A stretch of 64,000 nucleotides of DNA. It comes from Roseivirga sp. UBA6052 (lineage in GTDB: Bacteria > Bacteroidota > Bacteroidia > Cytophagales > Cyclobacteriaceae). The stretch covers positions 1,302,001 to 1,366,000 of the forward strand of contig DIYO01000001.1 of the NCBI GenBank assembly GCA_002427755.1, given 5' to 3'. Shown here in pieces: positions 1 through 9,037 of this stretch. A program made the translations under genes and the position numbers. Under the pieces are notes generated by a model. That model did no database searches. It worked only from the letters and a program-made list of their open reading frames with translations, and was not told where the DNA came from. Position 1 is the stretch's first letter. Each line of letters opens with the position of its first letter.

Positions 1-3000
1 ACCGTCATACGGCTGGCTACATTATCTGTTTTTTGGGCTCTTACAGTAATAACTGTACCCTTTGTCACCACACTACCTCCTCTGAGCGTTACATCCATTT
101 GTGCACCACTATTGGTAAAGCTTGCGAAGGTTCCATTGGCACCGTCTATAGCATTAACCGTATTATTTACTGTGGCCGTGAATTGAGCTGCAGCTGATGC
201 ATTTGCTCCAGAAACAGCAGTATTAGTACATCCTTCAGCAGTATCTAAAATGCCATCATTGTCATCATCAACATCATCAATATCAGGGATACCGTCTCCA
301 TCTTGATCGGGTTGAGCTTCTAAGCCATCGCTCTCTCTAAAGTCAAATTCACCATCTATATCCGAATCTTGTAGTGCCACATTTGAGGTACAAAATGTAA
401 TTCCTGAGCCATAATTAATTGTAATGCTTGGGTTGTTAGCTGCTGTCCTTCTATTACCATCCGGGCCAGTAAAAATGATGACTAAGGCATTTCCTGAAGA
501 CCACCCTCCTTGAGCAACTATTTCGCTTATAATTGAAGAAATATCTACCGTTCTTTGGGCCGCACCGGCTTCTCCACCGGTAGTCCAATCAGCAGGACTC
601 CAACTTTCGCTAGCCGTAGTACCTGGTGTTAATCTATCACTAACATTATTATTTCCACCTGAAAAGGTACTGGCATTAGTCGATAATTCACCTTGGATGG
701 TGATCGTAATAGCACCTGTAGTTACTTCATCTACCTGAAATTGAATAAATGCCGAGTTGATGGTTTCTCCTTGAGGAATAGTAATATTAGGAAAATAAAC
801 CCCGACTGTCTGAGAACTATTTTGTCCACTATCATTTGAAAGTTCTAAATCTGAACTACCCAAATTAACAGACCCATCATCATCTTGTTCTTCTGCGTAA
901 TCTGTTGATATTCTGGTCAATTGGACACCATAACAATCTCCGTCAAAAGCATCATCCAAACCATTGCCATTAGAATCTAAACCTGTATTGGCTGTATCAG
1001 CAATTCCATCTCCATTAAAATCATTCCCTTCAATAAAGTCAGATCTTGAATCATTATCAGAATTAGTATCTACATAATCGTCCAGACCTGCGCCATCTGT
1101 GTCAACCGGAGTAATCGGTGAATTACCAGAGTCTACATCCCAAAAATCTAGAATACCGTCATTATCAGCATCTGTGAAAGTAGACGGTGCCTGATAAGCA
1201 ATTGTGCTATACCCTTCTCTGGTATCATCAATCCCATCTGCATCAGAATCGATATCTATATAGTTAGGTAGGCTAGGCAATCCGTTAGTAGATTCATAAG
1301 ACTGGTCCGTATTGGTTAATACTAGCACTGATGCAGCAATATTATCATCATAACCATCTCCATTCGCATCGATAAAGCCATCAAGTCTTCCGTCACCGTT
1401 TGTATCAATATTGTTGGTTTCAATAACATCTAGGATACCATCGTTGTCAGAATCCAAGTCTATGTAATTCTTAACACCGTCATTATCTGAATCTGGCTCA
1501 GCAAGTGCCGTTCCTCCGTTATCGTCATCGAAAGTGTTTGCCCATCCATCGTTATCACCATCTGCAAATGTGTCAACACGACCATCGTTATCATTATCGA
1601 CTCCACCGGCCTCTATGATATCAGGGATTCCGTCATTATCGGAATCTAAATCGAGGTTGTTCGGGATTCCATCTCCATCTGCGTCTCCTGTACCTTCAAC
1701 CACGTCAAGAATACCATCATTATCATCATCTATATCAGTTCCATCAGGAATACCATCAAAGTCGGCATCCAATGTATTCACTTCTCTCCAGTCTCTTTCG
1801 CTAGTGAGGCCTGAAGTTGATACATCAGGGAAGTCATTTGCATCTTGATTATTATATACGTTGAGTGTCATGTTCGGTCCAACCACATTGTCAAAGTTGT
1901 CATCGAGGCCATCACCATCGGAATCTAAGCCGGCAGGCGCTGTATTAGCCGTCTGATCATTATCTGTATCATACCCTTCTAGCGCATCTGAGAAACTATC
2001 ATTATCAGAATTAAAGTCTATATAATCAGGAGTGGAATCACCTTCTGTATCTACAGGAGTAACTGGTGTACCTCCATTATCAGAATCAAAGGCATTATCT
2101 ATACCATCTCCATCTGTATCGGTACCTACAGGAATAATTGGTGATCCTGTTGTCGCTTGAGATTCTATCAGGTCAACTATACCGTCACCATCGGCATCAA
2201 TATCTATGTAGTTTTCTAAACCATCGGCATCTGTATCAGGTACAGAAAGAGGGGTTCCGGCATTATCTGAATCAAATGTATTCGCCCAACCGTCAGCATC
2301 AGCATCAGCAAATGCATCTACTGACCCATCATCATTGGTATCGACTCCTCCTGCCTCTATAATATCTTCGATTCCATCATTATCCGAATCTAAGTCAATG
2401 AAGTTGTTGATGCCATCGTTATCTGAATCTGGATTTGTAAGTGCAACACCTCCGTTATCATCATCGAAAGTGTTGGCCCAACCATCGCCATCGGTATCGG
2501 TATCATCCTCAACCCTACCGTCATTATTCGTATCAACACCTCCTGCCTCTATAATATCCGGAATACCATCATTATCGGAGTCGAGATCTAATCGATCTTC
2601 AATCCCGTCTCCATCAGTATCTCTACTGGTACCAGATCCTTCATCTACATCGAGTATACCATCGTTATCATCATCTATATCATCCACATCTGGAATTCCA
2701 TCAAAATCATTATCCGCAGCATTAGATTCTCTCCAATCTCTTTCGCTATTTCCTGTCGTAGTCACATCTGGAAAAGAAAATGCTGTCTCATTGTTAGATG
2801 CATTGGTCGTATTATTTGGCCCAATAATGTCATCGAAAGCATCGTCTAAACCATCGGCATCAGCATCATTACCCGATGGTAAAACATTAGCGGTTAAGTC
2901 ACCATCGGTATCCCAACCTTCAAGCAAATCTGCAAAACCATCTCCGTCTGAATTCACATCGATGTAATCCGGCAACATATCCGTATCTGTATCTACAGGA

Positions 3001-6000
3001 CTTGTTGGTGTACCTCCGTTATTGATATCGAAAGTATTATCGAGACCATCTAAATCTGTATCTGTGCCTGAAGGAACATTAGGACTTCCGGTAGTAGCCT
3101 GAGATTCAATTAGATCCACAATTCCGTCACCATCACTGTCTATATCTACATAGTTTTTAAGCCCGTCAGAATCTGTATCCGGTTCAGAAAGAGCTGTTCC
3201 ACCATTAGCAGAATCAAAAGTATCTGCCCATCCATTGTTGTTGGTATCCGTATTATCCTCTACTCGACCGTCATTATTGGTGTCTATACCTCCTGCTTCA
3301 ATGATATCGGGAATACCATCATTATCTGAGTCAAGATCTAAACTGTTAATGATTCCGTCATTATCGAAATCACCGATACCTTCAGTAACATCAAGAATTC
3401 CATCATCATCATCATCAATATCAATGGAGTTGATTATACCATCTCCATCAGAATCAACTGCATTATCTTCTCTCCAGTCCCTTTCGGATGTCAAGCCTGA
3501 AGTTGTTACGTCTGGAAAATCAAGAGCATCTTCATTATTATAGACATTGGTAGTGCTGTTGGGTCCTGTGACATCGTCAAAAGCATTATCTAAGCCATCC
3601 ACATCTAGATCACCACCTGAAGGATTGACATTCGCGATTCCATCACCATCTGTATCCCATGCTTCAAGTAGGTCTGAGAATCCGTCATTGTCTGAATCAA
3701 TATCTAAATAGTCTGGCGTACCATCAGTTTCGGTATCTACGGGTGTGATTGGTGTTCCTCCGGTAACATCAAAAGCGTTATCAATACCATCTCCATCTGA
3801 ATCGGACCCAGTTGGAACAATTGGTGTGCCTGTGGTTGCCTGAGATTCGATTAAATCTACTACACCATCGCCATCACTATCTAAATCAAGGAAGTTATTC
3901 AGGCCATCACCATCCGAATCAGGATTGGCAAGAGCCGTTCCTCCATTATCAGAGTCGAAAGTATTGGCCCAACCATCACCATCAGTATCGGTTGCAACAT
4001 CCACCCTGCCATCATTATCGGTATCTACTCCACCAGCCTCTATAATATCCAGAATACCATCATTATCTGAATCAAGGTCTAAACTATTAGGTATTCCATC
4101 TGCGTCTGTATCAAGCACTTCACTCTCATCTACATCAAGAATTCCATCATTATCATCATCAATGTCATCAGCATCAGGAATTCCATCCCCATCGGTATCT
4201 AAAGCTACACCCTCAAAATCTCTAAAGTCGAACTCATTATCCGTATCAGTATCTGGTAGACTCACATTAGATGAGCATACAATTGTTGGACGGTCGGGTG
4301 TAGTAATGGTCAAAATCGTGGGATCATCTTCAGCTGTTCTTCTACCCGATCCTGTAAAGAACAAAACGATTGACCCTCCTGGAGACCAACCTGGTTGATT
4401 TACGATTTCCTGAATGATTGACGAAATATCTACAGTCTGTTGATCAGCTCCAGCTTCACCCTCTGTATCCCAATCTGCTGGGCTCCAACTTTCTGATGCA
4501 ACTGTTCTAGGCCTTGACCCTGTATCAGTCACATTATTTGCAGCAGTTGTAAACGCTGCCGCATTAGTGCTTAACTGACCTTGAATGGTTAACGACACTG
4601 CTCCAGTCGACACTTCATCTACTTGAAACTGAACCGATGCGGCTGAAACAGTTTCCCCTTGATCTAAGAGCACATTTGTGAAACGAATACCTACAGTTTG
4701 ATTATTAGTCTCATCTACCAATTCGAGGTCGCTACTTGTTGTCGTAATTGACCCATCTACATTATCTTCTTCAGCATGGTCAGATAATGAATAATCTTCT
4801 GATCCACCGGCTATTATACAGCCTGCGTCAAAAGCATCATCTAATCCATTACCATTCGCATCTAACCCAGTGTTGGCCACATCTGCAGCTCCATTATTAT
4901 CTGCATCATTACCTTCAATAAAGTCAGACTCGGGATCATTGTCTGAATTTGTATCCGTATAATCTGGTGTTCCATCTCCATCAGTATCTACCGGAACGAT
5001 TGAATTTGAACCATCTGATACATCCCAAAAATCAAGAATACCATCTTGATCAAGATCTCCTAGCAGGGTTGGGAACCTGTAGCCTAAAGTGCTGAGTCCC
5101 TCTCTTGTGTCATCAATACCATCTGCATCTGAATCAATATCGATATAATTTGGTCTTCTGGTTTGGCCGTTGGTGTTTTCATAGCTAACATCAGTATTTG
5201 GCACAGCAAACGGATTTGATTCAAGGTTGTCATCATAACCGTTACCATTAGCATCAACTATGTTGTCTACTTGTCCATCATCATTTGTATCGACCGTACC
5301 ACCGGCTTCTCTTAAATCAAGAATCCCGTCATTATCAGAGTCTAGATCTAAATAGTCTAAATATCCATCATTATCAGAGTCAGGATTAGTAGTCACAGGA
5401 GTTCCACTGTCGGCTGAAGTCTCTCTTGTATCTACGATACCGTTAGTACCTACTGGGCCAGAAAGATTACCTTGAGAGGCTAAATACTCCGTTGGTCTTA
5501 TACCACCGTTAGCTTCAATAGCATCAGGAATCCCATCATCATCAGAATCTCTGTCTAGGTAATTGGGAATCCCATCATCATCAAAATCTTCGGTGCCTTC
5601 AACATCATCTCTTAGCCCATCGTTGTCTGAGTCTAAATCACATTGGTTAAGAATGCCATCACCATCCGCATCACCTGTACCCTCAAAAAAGTCAGTTAGA
5701 CCGTCTCCATCACAATCACTTCCTGTGCCTAGACCGAAGTCATTATTACTATCAGTTTCCCCAAAATTGATTCCATCGGTAAATGAAATGGACTCTACGT
5801 TATCTGTAGTCAGTGAAAAGCCAGCTGGATAACTCGAGAATTCAGTACTGGTTAAAAGATTACCCGTAGTGATATATGTAAAAGAATAATCACCGTTAAC
5901 ATCGGTAGTCGTGCTTTGGATTCTAGTGTCTTCTGGATCAATTTGACCATCGCCATCCTGATCTAGGTATAAATAGACTGTAACGTTGGCCAGACCTCCT

Positions 6001-6935
6001 TCACCAACATCATTTATTCCATCAAGATCATCGTCTTGAAATACTGTCCCTTGGATTAAATTGGCTGGAGCAACCAATGCGGCTAAACCTTCAACATCTC
6101 CACCTGGCGAAAAACTGTAGAAATTTGTCATTGCTCCCGTAGTCTTATTGATCAAACTCAATCGATTATCTCCATCACCTTCAGAACCATAAAGCTTCCC
6201 ATCGTTATGGAAAGACAGACCTTCTACATCGTCTTGATCTAGTGTGACTACAAATTCAAATTCACCTGTCGTTTTATTTACTCGAATAAGTGCATCTCCA
6301 GAACCTCCATCATTGGAAACACCGTAAATATCTCCCGAAATCGGGTCGACTGCCAAATCATCAACATCCACATCAATACCTGTACCTGTAATCTCTAAAT
6401 AGTCTACACCTGAGCCAAATGCGTTTGGCACATATTGGCCTGTTGTAATATCAATCTGAAAAAGTAAGTCAGGAGTAGATCCTGATTGACGCTCAATGGC
6501 CCACATGATAAGTGTCTGTCCATCTAGCATTAAGCCATCAACATCATTTAAAGTTACAGCGCCCTGTGAACCATTTGCTGTTAATCCCCCATCGATTTCA
6601 CTAATTTCTGTGAAAGTTCCCGTAGTAAGGTTCAAAGTCCCGAAATCACCTGCATCAGCAGCATATAATGCCTCCGAACCTGGAATAGGGTAATAAGCAA
6701 TTGCCTCAATGGCGCCTCTACCTGTAGCCCCTATCTCAGTCACCGTACCATTGGTCCTATCGATTGTATATAGGGTATTGTTATCGTCTGATATAAAGTA
6801 TAAGAGATTGTTTTGGGCTTGAACATTTCCAGTGAATAAGAAAAAGAAAGAGATGAAAAGCGTAGTAAAAAAGAAGCGATAAGGAGTACGTTCGACTTTA
6901 TCTGAAGCAGAAAGCCTAGCTTTTAGTTTACCCAT
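1..6935 (-). CDS. Giant secreted thrombospondin type 3 repeat protein, partial (C-terminus beyond window)
   Basis: The reading frame is open from an ATG at 6935 to the window edge, about 2,311 codons, so the C-terminus is missing. Seen in order: a signal peptide (hydrophobic stretch near residues 24-36, cleavage after VQAQ); a propeller-like region (about 45-285) of the LYxIDxxTG type that resembles DUF6923; an SdrD_B/Cna-B-like domain (about 290-370, starting IQGTVFQDDDLDGIND); TSP3 repeats of the form DSDNDGIxD (about 390-690); a beta-type domain (about 710-890) with motifs GIRFTNV and SWSPADW; a long TSP3 array (about 890-1985); a second copy of the beta-type domain (about 2000-2185); more TSP3; and the start of another domain. 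TSP3 motifs bind calcium in known families. Such proteins in this phylum are usually exported by type IX secretion and act as adhesins; that role is inferred, and a sorting domain would lie outside the window. Confidence 0.9.
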   Translation of the reverse strand, partial: MGKLKARLSASDKVERTPYRFFFTTLFISFFFLFTGNVQAQNNLLYFISDDNNTLYTIDRTNGTVTEIGATGRGAIEAIAYYPIPGSEALYAADAGDFGTLNLTTGTFTEISEIDGGLTANGSQGAVTLNDVDGLMLDGQTLIMWAIERQSGSTPDLLFQIDITTGQYVPNAFGSGVDYLEITGTGIDVDVDDLAVDPISGDIYGVSNDGGSGDALIRVNKTTGEFEFVVTLDQDDVEGLSFHNDGKLYGSEGDGDNRLSLINKTTGAMTNFYSFSPGGDVEGLAALVAPANLIQGTVFQDDDLDGINDVGEGGLANVTVYLYLDQDGDGQIDPEDTRIQSTTTDVNGDYSFTYITTGNLLTSTEFSSYPAGFSLTTDNVESISFTDGINFGETDSNNDFGLGTGSDCDGDGLTDFFEGTGDADGDGILNQCDLDSDNDGLRDDVEGTEDFDDDGIPNYLDRDSDDDGIPDAIEANGGIRPTEYLASQGNLSGPVGTNGIVDTRETSADSGTPVTTNPDSDNDGYLDYLDLDSDNDGILDLREAGGTVDTNDDGQVDNIVDANGNGYDDNLESNPFAVPNTDVSYENTNGQTRRPNYIDIDSDADGIDDTREGLSTLGYRFPTLLGDLDQDGILDFWDVSDGSNSIVPVDTDGDGTPDYTDTNSDNDPESDFIEGNDADNNGAADVANTGLDANGNGLDDAFDAGCIIAGGSEDYSLSDHAEEDNVDGSITTTSSDLELVDETNNQTVGIRFTNVLLDQGETVSAASVQFQVDEVSTGAVSLTIQGQLSTNAAAFTTAANNVTDTGSRPRTVASESWSPADWDTEGEAGADQQTVDISSIIQEIVNQPGWSPGGSIVLFFTGSGRRTAEDDPTILTITTPDRPTIVCSSNVSLPDTDTDNEFDFRDFEGVALDTDGDGIPDADDIDDDNDGILDVDESEVLDTDADGIPNSLDLDSDNDGILDIIEAGGVDTDNDGRVDVATDTDGDGWANTFDSDNGGTALANPDSDGDGLNNFLDLDSDGDGVVDLIESQATTGTPIVPTGSDSDGDGIDNAFDVTGGTPITPVDTETDGTPDYLDIDSDNDGFSDLLEAWDTDGDGIANVNPSGGDLDVDGLDNAFDDVTGPNSTTNVYNNEDALDFPDVTTSGLTSERDWREDNAVDSDGDGIINSIDIDDDDDGILDVTEGIGDFDNDGIINSLDLDSDNDGIPDIIEAGGIDTNNDGRVEDNTDTNNNGWADTFDSANGGTALSEPDTDSDGLKNYVDIDSDGDGIVDLIESQATTGSPNVPSGTDTDLDGLDNTFDINNGGTPTSPVDTDTDMLPDYIDVNSDGDGFADLLEGWDTDGDLTANVLPSGNDADADGLDDAFDDIIGPNNTTNASNNETAFSFPDVTTTGNSERDWRESNAADNDFDGIPDVDDIDDDNDGILDVDEGSGTSRDTDGDGIEDRLDLDSDNDGIPDIIEAGGVDTNNDGRVEDDTDTDGDGWANTFDDDNGGVALTNPDSDNDGINNFIDLDSDNDGIEDIIEAGGVDTNDDGSVDAFADADADGWANTFDSDNAGTPLSVPDTDADGLENYIDIDADGDGIVDLIESQATTGSPIIPVGTDTDGDGIDNAFDSDNGGTPVTPVDTEGDSTPDYIDFNSDNDSFSDALEGYDTDNDQTANTAPAGLDSDGDGLDDNFDNVVGPNMTLNVYNNQDANDFPDVSTSGLTSERDWREVNTLDADFDGIPDGTDIDDDNDGILDVVEGTGDADGDGIPNNLDLDSDNDGIPDIIEAGGVDNDNDGRVDTFADGDNDGWANTFDDDNGGTALAEPDSDNDGVKNYIDLDSDNDGILDVIETNNIDTNGDGRLDGFIDANGDGYDDNIAASVLVLTNTDQSYESTNGLPSLPNYIDIDSDADGIDDTREGYSTIAYQAPSTFTDADNDGILDFWDVDSGNSPITPVDTDGAGLDDYVDTNSDNDSRSDFIEGNDFNGDGIADTANTGLDSNGNGLDDAFDGDCYGVQLTRISTDYAEEQDDDGSVNLGSSDLELSNDSGQNSSQTVGVYFPNITIPQGETINSAFIQFQVDEVTTGAITITIQGELSTNASTFSGGNNNVSDRLTPGTTASESWSPADWTTGGEAGAAQRTVDISSIISEIVAQGGWSSGNALVIIFTGPDGNRRTAANNPSITINYGSGITFCTSNVALQDSDIDGEFDFRESDGLEAQPDQDGDGIPDIDDVDDDNDGILDTAEGCTNTAVSGANASAAAQFTATVNNTVNAIDGANGTFASFTNSGAQMDVTLRGGSVVTKGTVITVRAQKTDNVASRMT
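1600..4050. repeat. Imperfect tandem super-repeat (~745 bp) inside the giant TSP3 gene
   Basis: A recurring block whose plus strand reads like ccnccngcctctataatatc occurs near 1604, 2349, 2541, 3292 and 4034, spaced 745, 192, 751 and 742 bp. A second anchor (gagattc before an attagatc-like stretch) recurs near 2157, 3100 and 3840, and a third (ctctccagtctctttcg-like) near 1787, 2730 and 3472. The same ordered set of TSP3 modules was therefore duplicated as roughly 248-residue units, with one extra 192-bp partial copy between 2349 and 2541. Each unit is itself built from short aspartate/glycine repeats. Spacings were read by eye. Confidence 0.8.
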
Positions 6936-7250
6936 AAATTGTTTCAAATACCTATCGAGGTATTGAACAATACTTATCACTCAGTTCAGTATTTAGATGA
7001 AACAGCCTTACGTAAGAGGCAAGCCTCTTGAAAACGGTAGATTGAGATGGCTCGGTAATCGAAATTCAAAAAATTCGAGACCAACAACAAAAATAAGCAT
7101 GTTAACCGATAAATCATGTATGTACAGTAACAATATTTATACAACCGTTTGATTACTTTATATTTAGATGTTGATACATGCTCGTTAAAAGAAACCCTAC
7201 TTGAGTTTATCAATATTCAAAAAGCAACAAGTCGTAAGGTTTTGGAGCTG
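6936..7250. other. Intergenic region upstream of the giant gene, no gene recognised
   Basis: About 315 bp between the giant gene and the first tRNA-linked terminator. It is AT-rich. A 75-codon minus-strand ORF (6986-7213) has no recognisable domain and no context. No TAnnTTTG promoter box was found at a sensible distance from the giant gene's start, although promoter function for that gene presumably lies here. Confidence 0.5.
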
Positions 7251-7280
7251 AAAAAAAGCGATACCGTTTCTGATATCGCT
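7251..7280 (-). terminator. Rho-independent terminator, copy A of three
   Basis: On the minus strand an AGCGATA/TATCGCT stem is followed by a run of seven T. It is the most distal of three nearly identical terminators spaced about 150 bp apart downstream of tRNA-Glu, and it closes the cassette array. Confidence 0.85.
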
Positions 7281-7287
7281 TTCAGCA

Positions 7288-7374
7288 GTCCCTAGGGAGG
7301 TTGTTACGTTTCACAAAATCTCCAGTGGAGATTTTGCGTAACAGGCCAGCTTGCAGGGTGGCTTCCCCTAGGAC
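7288..7374 (-). repeat. 87-nt structured element with tRNA-Glu-like 3' end, copy 1
   Basis: The minus-strand copy ends CCCTAGGGACTGC, the same bases that form the 3' acceptor end of tRNA-Glu at 7587-7658. Its two ends (GTCCTAGGG and CCCTAGGGAC) pair with one bulge. Inside are a long hairpin (GTTACG/CGTAAC outside, CAAAATCTCC/GGAGATTTTG inside, 3-nt loop, 5-nt bulge) and a smaller hairpin (GCCA/TGGC), giving a possible three-way junction closed by an acceptor-like stem. It is identical over 87 of 87 bases to copy 2. I believe similar palindromic elements are dispersed in Bacteroidota genomes, but could not check. Confidence 0.8.
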
Positions 7375-7400
7375 ACTAAACCCTTAAATATGCTAAACAT

Positions 7401-7430
7401 AAAAAAAGCGATACCGTTTCTGATATCGCT
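7401..7430 (-). terminator. Rho-independent terminator, copy B of three
   Basis: Same AGCGATA/TATCGCT stem and T-run as copy A, exactly 150 bp away. It lies between the two 87-nt elements, directly downstream (minus strand) of copy 2. Confidence 0.85.
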
Positions 7431-7437
7431 TGTTGCA

Positions 7438-7524
7438 GTCCCTAGGGAGGTTGTTACGTTTCACAAAATCTCCAGTGGAGATTTTGCGTAACAGGCCAGC
7501 TTGCAGGGTGGCTTCCCCTAGGAC
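7438..7524 (-). repeat. 87-nt structured element with tRNA-Glu-like 3' end, copy 2
   Basis: Base-for-base identical to 7288-7374, whereas the AT-rich spacer on its upstream side differs at several positions. This implies recent duplication or selection on the element. It lies 62 bp downstream of tRNA-Glu, beyond terminator C. Confidence 0.8.
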
Positions 7525-7551
7525 ACCTAAACTTTGAAATATGCTAAATAT

Positions 7552-7581
7552 AAAAAAAGCGACACCGTTTCTGATATCGCT
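7552..7581 (-). terminator. Terminator of tRNA-Glu, copy C of three
   Basis: Begins 6 nt after the tRNA 3' end on the minus strand. The stem matches copies A and B except for one substitution that turns an A-U pair into G-U in the RNA. It is followed by seven T. Confidence 0.85.
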
Positions 7582-7586
7582 TTTTG

Positions 7587-7658
7587 CAGTCCCTAGGGGA
7601 ATCGAACCCCTGTTTCCAGGATGAAAACCTGGCGTCCTAACCCCTAGACGAAGGGACC
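7587..7658 (-). tRNA. tRNA-Glu (anticodon TTC)
   Basis: 72 nt without an encoded CCA. The acceptor stem GGTCCCT pairs with AGGGACT (one G-U at the end), the discriminator is G, the D-arm contains TCTAGGGG, the anticodon stem is CCAGG/CCTGG with loop TTTTCAT (anticodon at 7623-7625), and the T-arm contains GGTTCGATTCC. The sequence just after the 3' end (GCA, then the terminator) is echoed at the ends of the two 87-nt elements downstream. Confidence 0.97.
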
Positions 7659-7677
7659 GTCTTGTGGTTTCGGAGTG

Positions 7678-7708
7678 CAAATATAGATGGCTCATATTTA
7701 ACTGCAAA
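7678..7708 (-). promoter_or_regulatory. Bacteroidota-type promoter of tRNA-Glu
   Basis: On the minus strand TTTG (7705-7708) and TATATTTG (7678-7685) are separated by 19 nt, matching the phylum's -33/-7 consensus. The predicted start lies about 10 nt upstream of the mature tRNA 5' end. Confidence 0.8.
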
Positions 7709-7749
7709 TATTTTTTCAGAAAAAAATTTTCAATCGTTTGCCGTTGAAC

Positions 7750-7778
7750 TTGTGCATGACTTTAATCATTAATATTTG
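7750..7778 (+). promoter_or_regulatory. Possible promoter of gapA
   Basis: TTG at 7750-7752 and AATATTTG at 7771-7778 are separated by 18 nt. One base departs from TAnnTTTG. It would give a 5' leader of about 55 nt. Confidence 0.4.
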
Positions 7779-7841
7779 AAAAGGCAGTAGGCTTTTTTAG
7801 CTTTACGCCACATTAATAAAACCTATTAAACCAATAAGGAA

Positions 7842-8837
<996 letters not shown>

Positions 8838-8860
8838 GCTTTTAAAGATTCTGAATAGAA

Positions 8861-8887
8861 AAGCCCGACCCTTGGTCGGGCTTTTTT
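8861..8887 (+). terminator. Rho-independent terminator of gapA
   Basis: AGCCCGACC/GGTCGGGCT stem with a short loop and a run of seven T, starting 24 nt after the gapA stop. Confidence 0.93.
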
Positions 8888-9011
8888 TATTTGAATAATG
8901 GAACCAATAAAATACTAAAGCGTTATTATAATCAAATGACAAACCCAAGTCGCTATAACATGGGGCAATTATAATGTAAGTGACCAGTCAGGTCGATAAA
9001 AGGACTAAATG

Positions 9012-9037
9012 AAAAACCGCTCGAATCGAGGGGTTAT
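9012..9037 (-). terminator. Probable terminator overlapping the aminopeptidase stop codon
   Basis: On the minus strand an AACC/GGTT plus CTCG/CGAG stem with one internal mismatch is followed by TTTTT. The TAA stop (9034-9036) forms part of the 5' arm. Weaker than the gapA terminator. Confidence 0.5.

Noticed and set aside
1534..4398. Several plus-strand ORFs rich in Ser/Pro/Leu
   Set aside because: They are antisense to the Asp/Gly-rich TSP3 repeats of the giant minus-strand gene; their repetitive serine content is the complement of those codons.
6986..7213. 75-codon minus-strand ORF
   Set aside because: No domain, unusual AT-rich composition and no operon context.
7251..7581. Possible CRISPR array
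   Set aside because: Only three units of about 150 bp, with repeats much longer than CRISPR repeats, near-identical spacers, and no cas genes nearby.
7393..7707. 104-codon minus-strand ORF
   Set aside because: It runs through tRNA-Glu, two terminators and one 87-nt element, so it is not a protein gene.
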